A stretch of DNA of 8,251 nucleotides from Rhodoferax sp. (GTDB taxonomy: Bacteria; Pseudomonadota; Gammaproteobacteria; Burkholderiales; Burkholderiaceae_C), in the NCBI GenBank assembly GCA_029865675.1, contig JARXAU010000133.1, forward strand, positions 1 to 8,251, read 5' to 3'. The position numbers and the translations under genes are program-made. How positions within the stretch are numbered: position 1 is the stretch's first letter; every line of letters starts with the position of its first letter. Positions 1-6,863 of this stretch are shown one piece after another. The notes beneath the pieces are model-generated. The model was not told the DNA's origin. It did not search any database and was given only the letters and a program-made list of their open reading frames with translations.

Positions 1-984
1 CTCTCACCCAGCAAGGCGTCCTCCGCAGACGCTTTGGCGGGCTTTACCGGCTTGTCGGCCCAGGGTGTGGTGGGCTACGACGGTACCGTCAGCAACGATA
101 TCGCGCTGCCCGAGTGGCTGCGAAGCGAGGGTGCGCAGGAAGTCAAAATAGCAGCCTCCAGAGCCCAATTGCGGCTTGAGGGCAAGACGGTGACGCTGCA
201 TTGGGCGGTTGACGACATGGCATTTCAGGCCAAGGACGATGCGCTGAACTTGCGCGGCACCCGGCTCAGCTTGGCCTTGGATGACTGGCAGCGTGCGACG
301 GGCAGCGTGGTGCTCGAGGTGGACGACGCCCGCACCGGCGCGGTGACCTTGCAGAAGCTCAAGCTGCGCTACACGCTGCGCGAAGTGGCCCAGCGGTGGA
401 ACTACCAACAGGGCGTGACAGTGGACAAGCTGCAATGGATGGGACGCACGCTCAGTGACGTGGCCTTGCAAGGCGAAGTCACTGGTTTGCACGCCCCAAG
501 CGCGCAGACCCTCAGTACGCTTTTCAGTGAAACCTGCGCCTTCGTCGATGCAAGCCCCGAACAAATGGCCTTGGCACGTCAGGCTGTCAAAACCCTGCTG
601 ACGACCGGTTTTTCGATCGGGATTCCGAGTCTGAAAGCGCGTGATACCGACGCCAGTGTTGATGCCCAATTGCTGCTGGAACTGCTGCCCGCCTCTGATG
701 GCGAGGTTGCGCTGGCGCAGCAGCTCCAGTCCTCGGGGGAGATCGTGGTCACGGGCGGCATGCTGACGCCAGAGCAAGCGCAATTGGCCATGCAAAGCGG
801 CTACGTCCAAGAGGTGCCGGGTGGATTGAAGATGGGCTACCGCTATGCCGCAGGCGCGCTGACCGTGGGCGGGCAGAGCCGCGATGCAAGCATGGTGCCC
901 TTGGCACTGACCCGTTTAGACAGCCTGGTCAACGCTGCACTGGCGTCCTCCGCCGAGACAACACCCCTGCAGCCCATCCCTTAA
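1..984 (+). CDS. DUF945 (YdgA-like) family protein, 3' part only
   Basis: The reading frame is open from the first base of the window and ends at TAA (982-984), giving 327 residues with no start codon of its own. A TTG at 34 is an internal leucine, not a convincing start. The visible part is soluble and rich in alternating beta-type segments, without a membrane helix. The C-terminal section ('GEIVVTGGMLTPEQAQLAMQ', then 'GYRYAAGALTVGGQ') resembles the end of DUF945 proteins such as E. coli YdgA, where a Y-x-x-G-x-L-T-V-N-G-like strand is typical. Family members are usually around 480-520 residues with an N-terminal signal or anchor, so about the first third is missing here. Members are thought to be cell-envelope proteins of unknown biochemical role. 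The family assignment rests on recall of the C-terminal pattern and is moderate; that the frame is a real gene is secure. It is followed by a non-coding leader, so fhs is probably not co-transcribed. Confidence 0.62.
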   Translation, partial: LSPSKASSADALAGFTGLSAQGVVGYDGTVSNDIALPEWLRSEGAQEVKIAASRAQLRLEGKTVTLHWAVDDMAFQAKDDALNLRGTRLSLALDDWQRATGSVVLEVDDARTGAVTLQKLKLRYTLREVAQRWNYQQGVTVDKLQWMGRTLSDVALQGEVTGLHAPSAQTLSTLFSETCAFVDASPEQMALARQAVKTLLTTGFSIGIPSLKARDTDASVDAQLLLELLPASDGEVALAQQLQSSGEIVVTGGMLTPEQAQLAMQSGYVQEVPGGLKMGYRYAAGALTVGGQSRDASMVPLALTRLDSLVNAALASSAETTPLQPIP

Positions 985-990
985 ACATCT

Positions 991-1009
991 CCCAAGCTTG
1001 GTGCTTGGG
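991..1009 (+). terminator. Hairpin after the DUF945 gene, weak terminator candidate
   Basis: CCCAAGC (991-997) and GCTTGGG (1003-1009) form a perfect 7-bp stem with a 5-base loop, starting 7 bases after the stop codon of the upstream gene. Its position fits a transcription end, but no T-run follows on the + strand. It would be a poor intrinsic terminator and may instead be a 3'-end stabilising structure. Confidence 0.35.
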
Positions 1010-1016
1010 TGAGGCT

Positions 1017-1061
1017 GCATGCGGTGCAGTCGCATGCGGGTGGGTCGCATGCGGTGCTGCC
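1017..1061 (+). repeat. Three 15-bp tandem repeats upstream of fhs
   Basis: The 8-mer GCATGCGG occurs at 1017, 1032 and 1047, exactly 15 bases apart. The full units are GCATGCGGTGCAGTC, GCATGCGGGTGGGTC and GCATGCGGTGCTGCC, so the first 8 bases and the last base are invariant and the middle varies. Each unit contains the palindrome GCATGC. The array lies in the non-coding gap, 246 bp before the fhs start. It could be an array of protein binding sites or a decayed microsatellite-like duplication; the sequence alone does not decide. Confidence 0.75.
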
Positions 1062-1162
1062 TAGGCCGGTGGCTGGCACCCAGGTCGCAACAGTGGCAGA
1101 TCGCTCCGTGGTCGGTGTTTACCCGCTCACAGTGGGCCGGTATTCGACGGCACCATTGCGGG

Positions 1163-1178
1163 CGTCGCCCCAGCGACG
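1163..1178 (+). other. Hairpin in the fhs leader
   Basis: CGTCGC (1163-1168) and GCGACG (1173-1178) form a perfect 6-bp stem around a CCCA loop, 114 bases before the fhs start. No T-run follows, so it is not a terminator. It may be a leader structure or an operator, or chance in GC-rich DNA. Confidence 0.3.
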
Positions 1179-1283
1179 ATTCACTTTGCATGACACCGGC
1201 CTCGCTACGGGCACTGGACAGGGCTGATGGCGCAAGCCGCACAGCCGCAGCCCACCGCAGCGCGGCTGCCCACTACTTACATT

Positions 1284-1291
1284 GGAGAAGG
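1284..1291 (+). promoter_or_regulatory. Ribosome binding site that fixes the fhs start
   Basis: GGAGAAGG at 1284-1291 places GGAG 5 bases before the ATG at 1293. The in-frame ATG further upstream at 1227 has no comparable site. This decides in favour of the 557-residue form of the protein. Confidence 0.8.
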
Positions 1292-1292
1292 A

Positions 1293-2966
1293 ATGCTTTC
1301 AGACATCGAAATTGCCCAGGCGGCGCACATGCTGCCCATTGGCCAAATCGCCCAAGGGCTGGGCATACCCGACGACGCGGTCGATATGTACGGCCGCTAC
1401 AAGGCCAAAATTTCGCTTGACTATGCCCGCAGCCTGGCCGATCGGCCCGACGGCAAGCTGATCTTGGTGTCCGCCATCAGCCCCACTCCGGCGGGCGAGG
1501 GCAAGACCACTACCACCGTCGGCGTGGGCGACGCACTGAACCGCATTGGAAAAAAAACCATTATTTGCCTGCGCGAACCCAGCTTGGGGCCGGTGTTTGG
1601 CATGAAGGGCGGTGCGGCGGGCGGCGGCCATGCACAGGTGGTTCCTATGGAAGATATCAACCTGCACTTCACCGGCGACTTCAACGCCATCGCCTTGGCC
1701 AACAACCTGCTGGCCGCGCTGATTGACAACCATATCCACCACGGCAACGCGCTGGGCATTGACGTGCGCCGCATCACGTGGAAGCGGGTGATGGACATGA
1801 ACGACCGGGCGCTGCGCGACATCACGGTGTCGCTGGGCGGCCCGGGCAACGGCTACCCGCGACAGGACGGATTTGACATTGTGGTGGCCTCCGAAGTGAT
1901 GGCCATTTTTTGCCTAGCCACCAGCCTGGCTGACCTGAAGGAGCGGCTGGGCAATATCGTCATCGGCTACACCACGACGCTGGCACCGGTGCGCGCGCGC
2001 GACCTCAACGCCCACGGTGCCATGACGGTGCTGCTGCGCGAGGCGCTCAAGCCCAACCTGGTGCAAACGCTGGAGAACAACCCGGCCTTCATCCATGGCG
2101 GCCCGTTTGCCAATATCGCCCACGGATGCAACTCGGTGCTGGCGACCCAGATGGCACTCAAGCTAGCCGACTACGTGGTGACTGAAGCTGGTTTTGGCGC
2201 AGACTTGGGAGCGGAAAAGTTTGTCGACATCAAGTGCCGCAAATCCGGCCTGCGGCCCTCGGCCGTGGTGCTGGTGGGCACCATCCGGGCGCTCAAGTTC
2301 CATGGCGGCTGCGAACTCAAAGCGCTCAATCAAGAAAACCTCCTGGCCTTAGAAAAAGGCATTGCCAACTTGGAGCGCCATGTCAACAACGTGCACAAGC
2401 ACTACGGCCTGCCCTGCGTGGTGTCCATGAACCAATTTACTTTTGACACCCCCGCCGAGTTGGAGCTGCTGCAAAGCAAGCTGGCCCATTTACAGGTGCC
2501 GGTGATCTCGGCCCGCCATTGGGCCGAGGGTGGCGCAGGCGCCGAAGCAGTGGCGCATGCGGTGGTGGCGCTGGCGTCGAAAAAGGACGAGGGCTTCCGT
2601 TTTGTGTACGAAGACGATCTGCCACTGTGGGACAAGATGAAGGCAGTAGCAACCAAGATTTATGGCGCCAGCGACATTACGGCCGATGCGCGGGTGCGTG
2701 CCGAGATCCAGCGCCTACAGGACACCGGCTACGGCCACTATCCGGTGTGCGTGGCCAAGACGCAGTATTCCTTCTCCACCGACCCGTCCCAGCGCGGCGC
2801 GCCCAGCGGCCACGTGGTCAATGTGCGCGAGGTGCGCTTGGCCGCTGGCGCCGAGTTCGTGGTGATGGTTTGCGGCGACATCATGACCATGCCAGGTCTG
2901 CCTAAGGTGCCCTCGTCCGAGCACATCGACATTGATGCCCAGGGCCGGGTGGTGGGTTTGTTTTAA
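1293..2966 (+). CDS. fhs: Formate--tetrahydrofolate ligase (10-formyl-THF synthetase)
   Basis: This cytoplasmic enzyme joins formate to tetrahydrofolate using ATP to make 10-formyl-THF, the one-carbon donor for purines and formyl-methionine. From the ATG at 1293 it has 557 residues, matching the usual length of about 556-559, and begins MLSDIEIAQAA, the typical start of the family. The ATP-binding loop PAGEGKT lies at residues 66-72. The family signature GMKGGAAGGGH is at 103-113 (the usual final Tyr is His113 here), followed by VVPMEDINLHFTGD. The second signature, VGTIRALKFHGG, is at 328-339. The conserved MPGLPK is near the C terminus (533-538). The frame also opens 22 codons earlier at an ATG (1227), but that extension (MAQAAQPQPTAARLP...) is low in complexity, lacks a ribosome binding site and falls outside the family. 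The gene converges with livM and no folD or other folate gene is adjacent. The identification is very secure. Confidence 0.97.
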   Translation: MLSDIEIAQAAHMLPIGQIAQGLGIPDDAVDMYGRYKAKISLDYARSLADRPDGKLILVSAISPTPAGEGKTTTTVGVGDALNRIGKKTIICLREPSLGPVFGMKGGAAGGGHAQVVPMEDINLHFTGDFNAIALANNLLAALIDNHIHHGNALGIDVRRITWKRVMDMNDRALRDITVSLGGPGNGYPRQDGFDIVVASEVMAIFCLATSLADLKERLGNIVIGYTTTLAPVRARDLNAHGAMTVLLREALKPNLVQTLENNPAFIHGGPFANIAHGCNSVLATQMALKLADYVVTEAGFGADLGAEKFVDIKCRKSGLRPSAVVLVGTIRALKFHGGCELKALNQENLLALEKGIANLERHVNNVHKHYGLPCVVSMNQFTFDTPAELELLQSKLAHLQVPVISARHWAEGGAGAEAVAHAVVALASKKDEGFRFVYEDDLPLWDKMKAVATKIYGASDITADARVRAEIQRLQDTGYGHYPVCVAKTQYSFSTDPSQRGAPSGHVVNVREVRLAAGAEFVVMVCGDIMTMPGLPKVPSSEHIDIDAQGRVVGLF

Positions 2967-2979
2967 AACCTTACGCCGG

Positions 2980-3017
2980 TAGCGCTTTTGGGGCAGCATG
3001 CCCGCCCCGAAGCGCTA
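2980..3017. repeat. Inverted repeat between the convergent fhs and livM genes
   Basis: TAGCGCTT (2980-2987) pairs perfectly with AAGCGCTA (3010-3017), and inside it GGGGC (2990-2994) pairs with GCCCC (3004-3008). The hairpin works on either strand and sits in the 60-base gap between the two stop codons. It has no adjacent T-run on either strand. It competes for bases with the terminator stem at 3000-3036, so only one of the two can form at a time. Confidence 0.5.
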
Positions 3018-3041
3018 GGGTGCTGCTCAGGCGGGCTTTTT
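3000..3041 (+). terminator. Probable intrinsic terminator of fhs
   Basis: GCCCGCC (3000-3006) can pair with GGCGGGC (3030-3036), followed directly by five T residues (3037-3041): a GC-rich stem plus U-run on the + strand. The loop is long (23 bases), which weakens the call. The 3' arm and T-run lie inside the last codons of livM, so this fhs terminator would overlap the convergent coding sequence. Confidence 0.45.
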
Positions 3042-3992
3042 GGCCTGGTTTTTTCGGTCCTGCCAGGCCTGCAATTCACCCACAAAGCCCTTGCGAAACG
3101 CCACCACGCAGACGACAAAGATGCCACCAATGATGACGTTGATCCACGAGCCCACCTGGTCGGCAAGGAAGTTTTGCAGGCCGATGATGGTGAAAGCGCC
3201 CACGACCGGCCCTGCAAAAGTGCCCATGCCGCCCAAAAGCGTCATCAGCACCACTTCGCCCGAGAGCGACCAGTGCGCATCCGACAGGGTGGCAAAGCCC
3301 AGCACCAGGCATTTCATGGCGCCGGCCAAGCCCGCCAGCGCAGTGGACATGACAAAAGCCAGCAGCTTGTAGCGGTCCACGTCGTAGCCCAGGGAAATGG
3401 CGCGCGGCTCGTTTTCGCGAATCGCCTTGAGCACCTGGCCGTAGGGCGAGTGCACGATGCGGATGATGGCTACAAACACCGCCACAAACACCGCCAACAC
3501 CACGTAATACAGCACCCGGTCGTCGGCCAGTGACAAGACGCCAAACAGCTTGCCGCGCGGCACGCCTTGCAAACCGTCTTCGCCGCCGGTGAAGGGCGCT
3601 TGCAAAAACACAAAGTAAATCATCTGCGCCATGGCCAGCGTCACCATCGCAAAGTAGATGCCTTGGCGACGAATGGCGATGAGCCCCACCACCAGGCCGC
3701 TCGCCCCTGCTATGACCGTGCCGGCCAGCACGCCCAGCTCGGGCGACCAGCCCTCGCTGCGTACCAGCCAGCCGGTGGCATAGGCCGCCGCGCCCAGGTA
3801 GGCCGCGTGGCCAAAAGACAGCAAGCCGGTGTAACCCAGCAGCAAATTAAAGGCGCAGGCAAAGATGGCGTAGCACAGCGCCTTCATCATGAACACCGGG
3901 TACAGCCCAATAAAGGGCGCAGCCAGCAGCACAGCCAGGCCAATCCACAGCGCAATGTGGCTGCGTCGGGTGAGTGGGGTTGCCGCGGTCAT
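3027..3992 (-). CDS. livM: Branched-chain amino acid-type ABC importer permease LivM
   Basis: This is one of the two inner-membrane permease subunits of the importer, 321 residues, the usual size for LivM. The protein is mostly hydrophobic with about eight or more membrane segments, starting with a helix near residues 13-30. LivM hallmarks are visible: the GYTGLLSFGHAAYLGAAAYA stretch at 53-72, TGGEDGLQGVP at 135-145, and the cytoplasmic coupling loop AIRENEPRAISLGYDV at 190-205, which contacts the ATPases. It ends in a basic tail (KNQAKKPA). The ATG overlaps the livH stop by one base (TAATG), and AAGGA lies 6 bases upstream inside livH, so translation is coupled and the two permeases are made together. 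It is the last gene of the operon and converges with fhs. Confidence 0.95.
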   Translation of the reverse strand: MTAATPLTRRSHIALWIGLAVLLAAPFIGLYPVFMMKALCYAIFACAFNLLLGYTGLLSFGHAAYLGAAAYATGWLVRSEGWSPELGVLAGTVIAGASGLVVGLIAIRRQGIYFAMVTLAMAQMIYFVFLQAPFTGGEDGLQGVPRGKLFGVLSLADDRVLYYVVLAVFVAVFVAIIRIVHSPYGQVLKAIRENEPRAISLGYDVDRYKLLAFVMSTALAGLAGAMKCLVLGFATLSDAHWSLSGEVVLMTLLGGMGTFAGPVVGAFTIIGLQNFLADQVGSWINVIIGGIFVVCVVAFRKGFVGELQAWQDRKNQAKKPA

Positions 3993-4876
3993 TACTTTTC
4001 CTTGCCAAACAGGCCTGCTGGCCGAACCATGAGCACCAGCGCCATGATCACAAACACCACAATGCTTGACGCCTCGGCGTAAAACACCTTGGTCAGGCCC
4101 TCAATCAAGCCCAGCGCCAGGCCGGTCAGGATGGAGCCCAAAATCGAGCCCATGCCGCCAATCACCACCACCGCAAACACCACAATGATCAGGTTGCTGC
4201 CCATGAGCGGCGTGATCTGGATGATGGGCGCCGCCAGCACACCGGCCATGGCCGCCAAGCCCGCACCCGCGCCATAGGTCAGCATCACCATCACCGGCAC
4301 GTTGATACCAAAGGCCTGCACCAGCGCCGGGTTTTCGGTGCCCGCGCGCAAGTAGCTGCCCAGGCGGGTGCGCTCAATCACAAACCAGGTGCCCAAGCAC
4401 ACCGCCAGCGAGGCAAACACCACAAAAGCGCGGTAATTGGGCAGCACCATAAAGCGCAGGTTGGTCGCACCACGCAGCAACTCCGGCACCGGATAGGACT
4501 GGCCGGAGACGCCAAACTGGTCGCGAAACACGCCCTCGGCAATCAGCGCCAGGCCAAAGGTGAGCAGCAGGCCGTAAATCGGGTCGATCTTGTACAGGTG
4601 TTTGAGCAGGGTGCGCTCGATCACCACGCCCAAAGATCCGACCACCAGCGGCGCAATCGCCAGCGCCCACCAGTAGCCTATGCCAAAGGTGTCCAGCAGC
4701 ACAAAAGCCACATACGCGCCCACCATGTAGAGCGCGCCATGGGCGAAGTTGACAATGCCCAACAAGCCAAAAATCACCGCCAAGCCGAGGCTGAGCATGG
4801 CGTAAAAAGAGCCATTGACCAGCCCCAGCAAGAGCTGGCCTAGAAATGCCTGAATGGGAATGCCAAAAACGTCCAT
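3992..4876 (-). CDS. livH: Branched-chain amino acid-type ABC importer permease LivH
   Basis: This is the second inner-membrane permease of the importer, 294 residues, a normal length for LivH. The start MDVFGIPIQAFLGQLLLGLV followed by NGSFYAMLSLGLAVIFGLLG is characteristic, as are NFAHGALYMVGAY at 43-55 and the closing VRPAGLFG at 284-291. The coupling loop to the ATPases is RAGTENPALVQAFGINV (177-193). It follows the binding-protein gene by 23 bases. The ribosome binding site is weak (GGA about 10 bases before the ATG), so translation may depend on ribosomes arriving from the upstream gene. The stop codon overlaps the livM start by one base. The substrate path is formed with LivM; nothing in LivH itself reveals the substrate. 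Confidence 0.95.
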   Translation of the reverse strand: MDVFGIPIQAFLGQLLLGLVNGSFYAMLSLGLAVIFGLLGIVNFAHGALYMVGAYVAFVLLDTFGIGYWWALAIAPLVVGSLGVVIERTLLKHLYKIDPIYGLLLTFGLALIAEGVFRDQFGVSGQSYPVPELLRGATNLRFMVLPNYRAFVVFASLAVCLGTWFVIERTRLGSYLRAGTENPALVQAFGINVPVMVMLTYGAGAGLAAMAGVLAAPIIQITPLMGSNLIIVVFAVVVIGGMGSILGSILTGLALGLIEGLTKVFYAEASSIVVFVIMALVLMVRPAGLFGKEK

Positions 4877-4899
4877 GGGTTCAAGTCCGACTTATCTGC

Positions 4900-6111
4900 T
4901 TATTTCCACAAGGCGCACTTGGATTCGGCCTTGGTGGTGAACGCGTCTTCGCCCTTGGTGGTGGAGACGAGGTTGTAGTAGTCCCAAGGGGTGTTGGACT
5001 CGGCCTGGGTTTTTACCTGCATCAAGAACATGTCGTGCACCATGCGGCCGTCGGGGCGCACATAGCCGCCTTTGGCGTACATGTCGTTGATTTTGAGTTT
5101 GCGCACTTGTTCCATCACCTTGTCGCCGTCGTCGGTTCCTGCGGCCTTGACCGCACCCAGGTAAAACTGCGTCACCGAGTAGTCGGCCGCTTGCACCGAA
5201 GAGGGCATGCGCTTGAACTTCTCAAAGAAGCGCTTGCTCCAGGCGCGCGACTCGGGCGACTGGTTCCAGTACCAGCTGTCGGTCAGGTACATGCCTTGGG
5301 TGGCGGGCAGGCCCAGCGCGTGCACGTCGTTGATGAACATCAGCAGGCCCGCCAGCTTCATGGTCTTGGTCACGCCAAATTCGTTGGCGGCCTTGATGGC
5401 GTTAATGGTGTCACCACCGGCATTGGCCAAGCCCAAAATTTGCGCTTTGCTGGACTGCGCTTGCAGCATGAAGGACGAAAAGTCGCTGGCCGACAAGGGG
5501 TGGCGCACCGAGCCCACCACGGTGCCGCCTGCGGCCTTGACCACGGTGCTGGCGTCGTTTTGCAGCGCGGTGCCAAAGGCGTAGTCCGCCGTCAAAAAGT
5601 ACCAGCTCTTGCCGCCGGCCTTGACCACTGCCGGGCCGGTGCCCTTGGCAAGAGCCACCGTGTCATAGGCGTAATGGGTGGTGTACGGTGTGCATTGCTC
5701 GTTGGTGAGCACCGAGCTGCCCGCGCCTACGGCAAAAAACGGCTTCTTCTTCTCCAGCGCCACTTTGGCCATGGCCAGGTTGGCGCCCGAATTGGTGCCG
5801 CCAATCAGCATGTCCAGGCCTTGCTGGTCAAACCACTCGCGCGCTTTGGCAGCGGCTACGTCGGCCTTGTTTTGGTGGTCGGCTACCACCAGTTCGATCT
5901 TTTTGCCATTCACTGCGCTGCCCAGGTCGGCAATCGCCATGCGGATGGCTTCGGCGCCGGCCGGGCCGTCAATGTCGGCGTACAGGCCGGACAGGTCGGT
6001 GATAAAGCCGATGCGAATCACGTCACCCGAGATTTGGGCGTGGGCGGCACCTGCGCCCAGCAAGTTGGCAGTGGTCAGCGCGCACGCGGCGGCAATGGTT
6101 TTCAGTTTCAT
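4900..6111 (-). CDS. Periplasmic substrate-binding protein of the Liv/HAAT-type importer
   Basis: This is the receptor that captures the solute in the periplasm and delivers it to LivH/LivM. The chosen ATG (6109-6111) has GGAG 6 bases upstream and gives 403 residues starting with a clean signal peptide: MKLK, a hydrophobic core, then AHA|Q with cleavage predicted after Ala25. A frame opening 11 codons earlier (6144) would put an unsuitable MKRFFYPLENP segment ahead of it. The mature protein has the type 1 periplasmic-binding fold (Peripla_BP_6), beginning VIRIGFITDLSGLYADIDGP and including YFLTADYAFG (171-180) and ANAGGDTINAIKAANEFG (229-246). Two cysteines remain after processing, Cys140 and Cys399 near the C terminus, and could form a disulfide. 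The family covers branched-chain amino acids, amides, urea and aromatic acids, so the ligand is not fixed by sequence; no livK/livJ symbol is given for that reason. Confidence 0.93.
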   Translation of the reverse strand: MKLKTIAAACALTTANLLGAGAAHAQISGDVIRIGFITDLSGLYADIDGPAGAEAIRMAIADLGSAVNGKKIELVVADHQNKADVAAAKAREWFDQQGLDMLIGGTNSGANLAMAKVALEKKKPFFAVGAGSSVLTNEQCTPYTTHYAYDTVALAKGTGPAVVKAGGKSWYFLTADYAFGTALQNDASTVVKAAGGTVVGSVRHPLSASDFSSFMLQAQSSKAQILGLANAGGDTINAIKAANEFGVTKTMKLAGLLMFINDVHALGLPATQGMYLTDSWYWNQSPESRAWSKRFFEKFKRMPSSVQAADYSVTQFYLGAVKAAGTDDGDKVMEQVRKLKINDMYAKGGYVRPDGRMVHDMFLMQVKTQAESNTPWDYYNLVSTTKGEDAFTTKAESKCALWK

Positions 6112-6117
6112 GGGGTT

Positions 6118-6121
6118 CTCC
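6118..6121 (-). promoter_or_regulatory. Ribosome binding site that fixes the binding-protein start
   Basis: On the - strand GGAG (complement of CTCC at 6118-6121) lies 6 bases before the ATG ending at 6111. It supports the start that gives a normal signal peptide over the upstream in-frame ATG at 6144. Confidence 0.75.
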
Positions 6122-6128
6122 AGTGGGT

Positions 6129-6165
6129 AAAAAAAACGCTTCAAAAACAGGGGGCTCAGACGCCC
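6129..6165 (-). terminator. Weak hairpin plus T-tracts between livF and the binding-protein gene
   Basis: On the - strand GGGC and GCCC (6162-6165 and 6152-6155) form a 4-bp stem spanning the livF stop codon. It is followed closely by a run of five T (6143-6147) and then eight T (6129-6136). This resembles a leaky attenuator or an RNA processing site between the ATPase genes and the receptor gene. The stem is short, so it may simply be an A/T-rich spacer. Confidence 0.2.
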
Positions 6166-6863
6166 AGGTACTCGTGCAGCCGGTCCATGCGCGAAGGCAG
6201 TTCGGCCTGAGTGAACTCTTGAATTACGGTGCCGTGCTCCATCACCAAAAAGCGGTCGGCCAAGGGCGCGGCAAACACAAAGTTTTGCTCCACCATGACG
6301 ATGGTGTAGCCCTGCTTGCGCAGCGCCACCACCATTTCAGCCAGCTTTTGCACGATCACCGGGGCCAGGCCCTCGCTGATTTCGTCCAAAAACAGGAGCC
6401 GCGCGCCAGTGCGCAAAATACGCGCCACGGCCAGCATTTGCTGCTCGCCGCCTGAGAGGCGCGTGCCCTGGCTCTGGGCGCGCGACTCAAGGTTGGGGAA
6501 CATCTCGTAAATCTGCGCCACCGACATGCCGCCCTTGGCCAGGGTGGGCGGAAGCAACAGGTTCTCTTCCGCTGACAGCGAAGAAAAAATACCGCGCTCC
6601 TCGGGGCAGTAGCCAATGCCCAAACGTGCAATCTGGTGCATGGGCATGGCAATGGTCTCGCGGCCCCAGAGCTTGATGGAGCCTTTGCGGCTGCCAATCA
6701 GGCCCATGATGGCGCGCAGCGTGCTGGTGCGCCCGGCGCCGTTGCGCCCCAGCAAAGTAACAACTTCGCCCTCTTGCACCGAAAAATCTACGCCGTGCAG
6801 CACATGCGATTCGCCGTACCAGCCGTGCAGGCCTTTTACTTCAAGAACGGGTGCGCTGGCCAT
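6156..6863 (-). CDS. livF: Branched-chain amino acid-type ABC importer ATPase LivF, Walker A Lys replaced by Arg
   Basis: This cytoplasmic ATPase subunit pairs with LivG to power the importer; it has 235 residues, the usual LivF length. Motifs in order: Walker A GRNGAGRTS at 39-47, CPEERGIF in the Q-loop region (86-93), ABC signature LSGGEQ at 136-141, Walker B LLFLDE at 156-161 followed by ISEGLAP, and a switch position Gln193 in MVEQN (LivF proteins normally have Gln there). The oddity is Arg45 (codon CGC, 6729-6731) where nearly all ABC ATPases have the phosphate-binding lysine; the rest of the protein is intact, so this is not a decaying gene. DEI in place of the usual DEP after Walker B points to a particular LivF subgroup. 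AAGGAG lies 7 bases before the ATG inside livG, and the start overlaps the livG stop (TGATG). Confidence 0.94.
   Translation of the reverse strand: MASAPVLEVKGLHGWYGESHVLHGVDFSVQEGEVVTLLGRNGAGRTSTLRAIMGLIGSRKGSIKLWGRETIAMPMHQIARLGIGYCPEERGIFSSLSAEENLLLPPTLAKGGMSVAQIYEMFPNLESRAQSQGTRLSGGEQQMLAVARILRTGARLLFLDEISEGLAPVIVQKLAEMVVALRKQGYTIVMVEQNFVFAAPLADRFLVMEHGTVIQEFTQAELPSRMDRLHEYLGV

Larger units (their letters stand above)
985..1292 (+). other. Non-coding region between the DUF945 gene and fhs
   Basis: This stretch of 308 bases carries no credible gene; short open frames in it lack a ribosome binding site and have no recognisable protein character. It holds a 7-bp hairpin just after the upstream stop (991-1009), three 15-bp tandem repeats (1017-1061), a 6-bp hairpin with a 4-base loop (1163-1178), and the fhs ribosome binding site (1284-1291). 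The fhs promoter must lie here if fhs has its own, but no strong sigma-70 pair is visible. I looked for the conserved 3' core of the ZTP (pfl) riboswitch, which often controls fhs, and did not find it. Confidence 0.6.

Noticed and set aside
4..810. - strand open frame (268 codons) opposite the DUF945 gene
   Set aside because: Composition is rich in Gln, His and Arg with no recognisable domain, and the + strand frame is continuous through the window edge with a family-like C terminus.
1227..1292. Upstream ATG giving a 22-residue N-terminal extension of fhs
   Set aside because: No good ribosome binding site, low-complexity peptide, and the ATG at 1293 has a strong site and starts exactly as the family does.
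985..1292. ZTP (pfl) riboswitch before fhs
   Set aside because: The conserved 3' core of the motif (CCGCCTGGGCA-like) could not be found by eye. A covariance search would settle it.
1009..1420. Overlapping small + strand frames in the fhs leader
   Set aside because: Arg/His-rich translations without ribosome binding site; the longer one runs into fhs in another frame.
6112..6144. Upstream ATG giving an 11-residue extension of the binding protein
   Set aside because: It would place a bulky segment ahead of a normal signal peptide, and the GGAG site fits the downstream ATG.
4846..6210. Long + strand open frame (454 codons) opposite the binding-protein gene
   Set aside because: It is antisense to a gene with signal peptide, family motifs and ribosome binding site. 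Its translation is rich in His, Gly and Gln with no family character, as expected of a shadow frame in GC-rich DNA.
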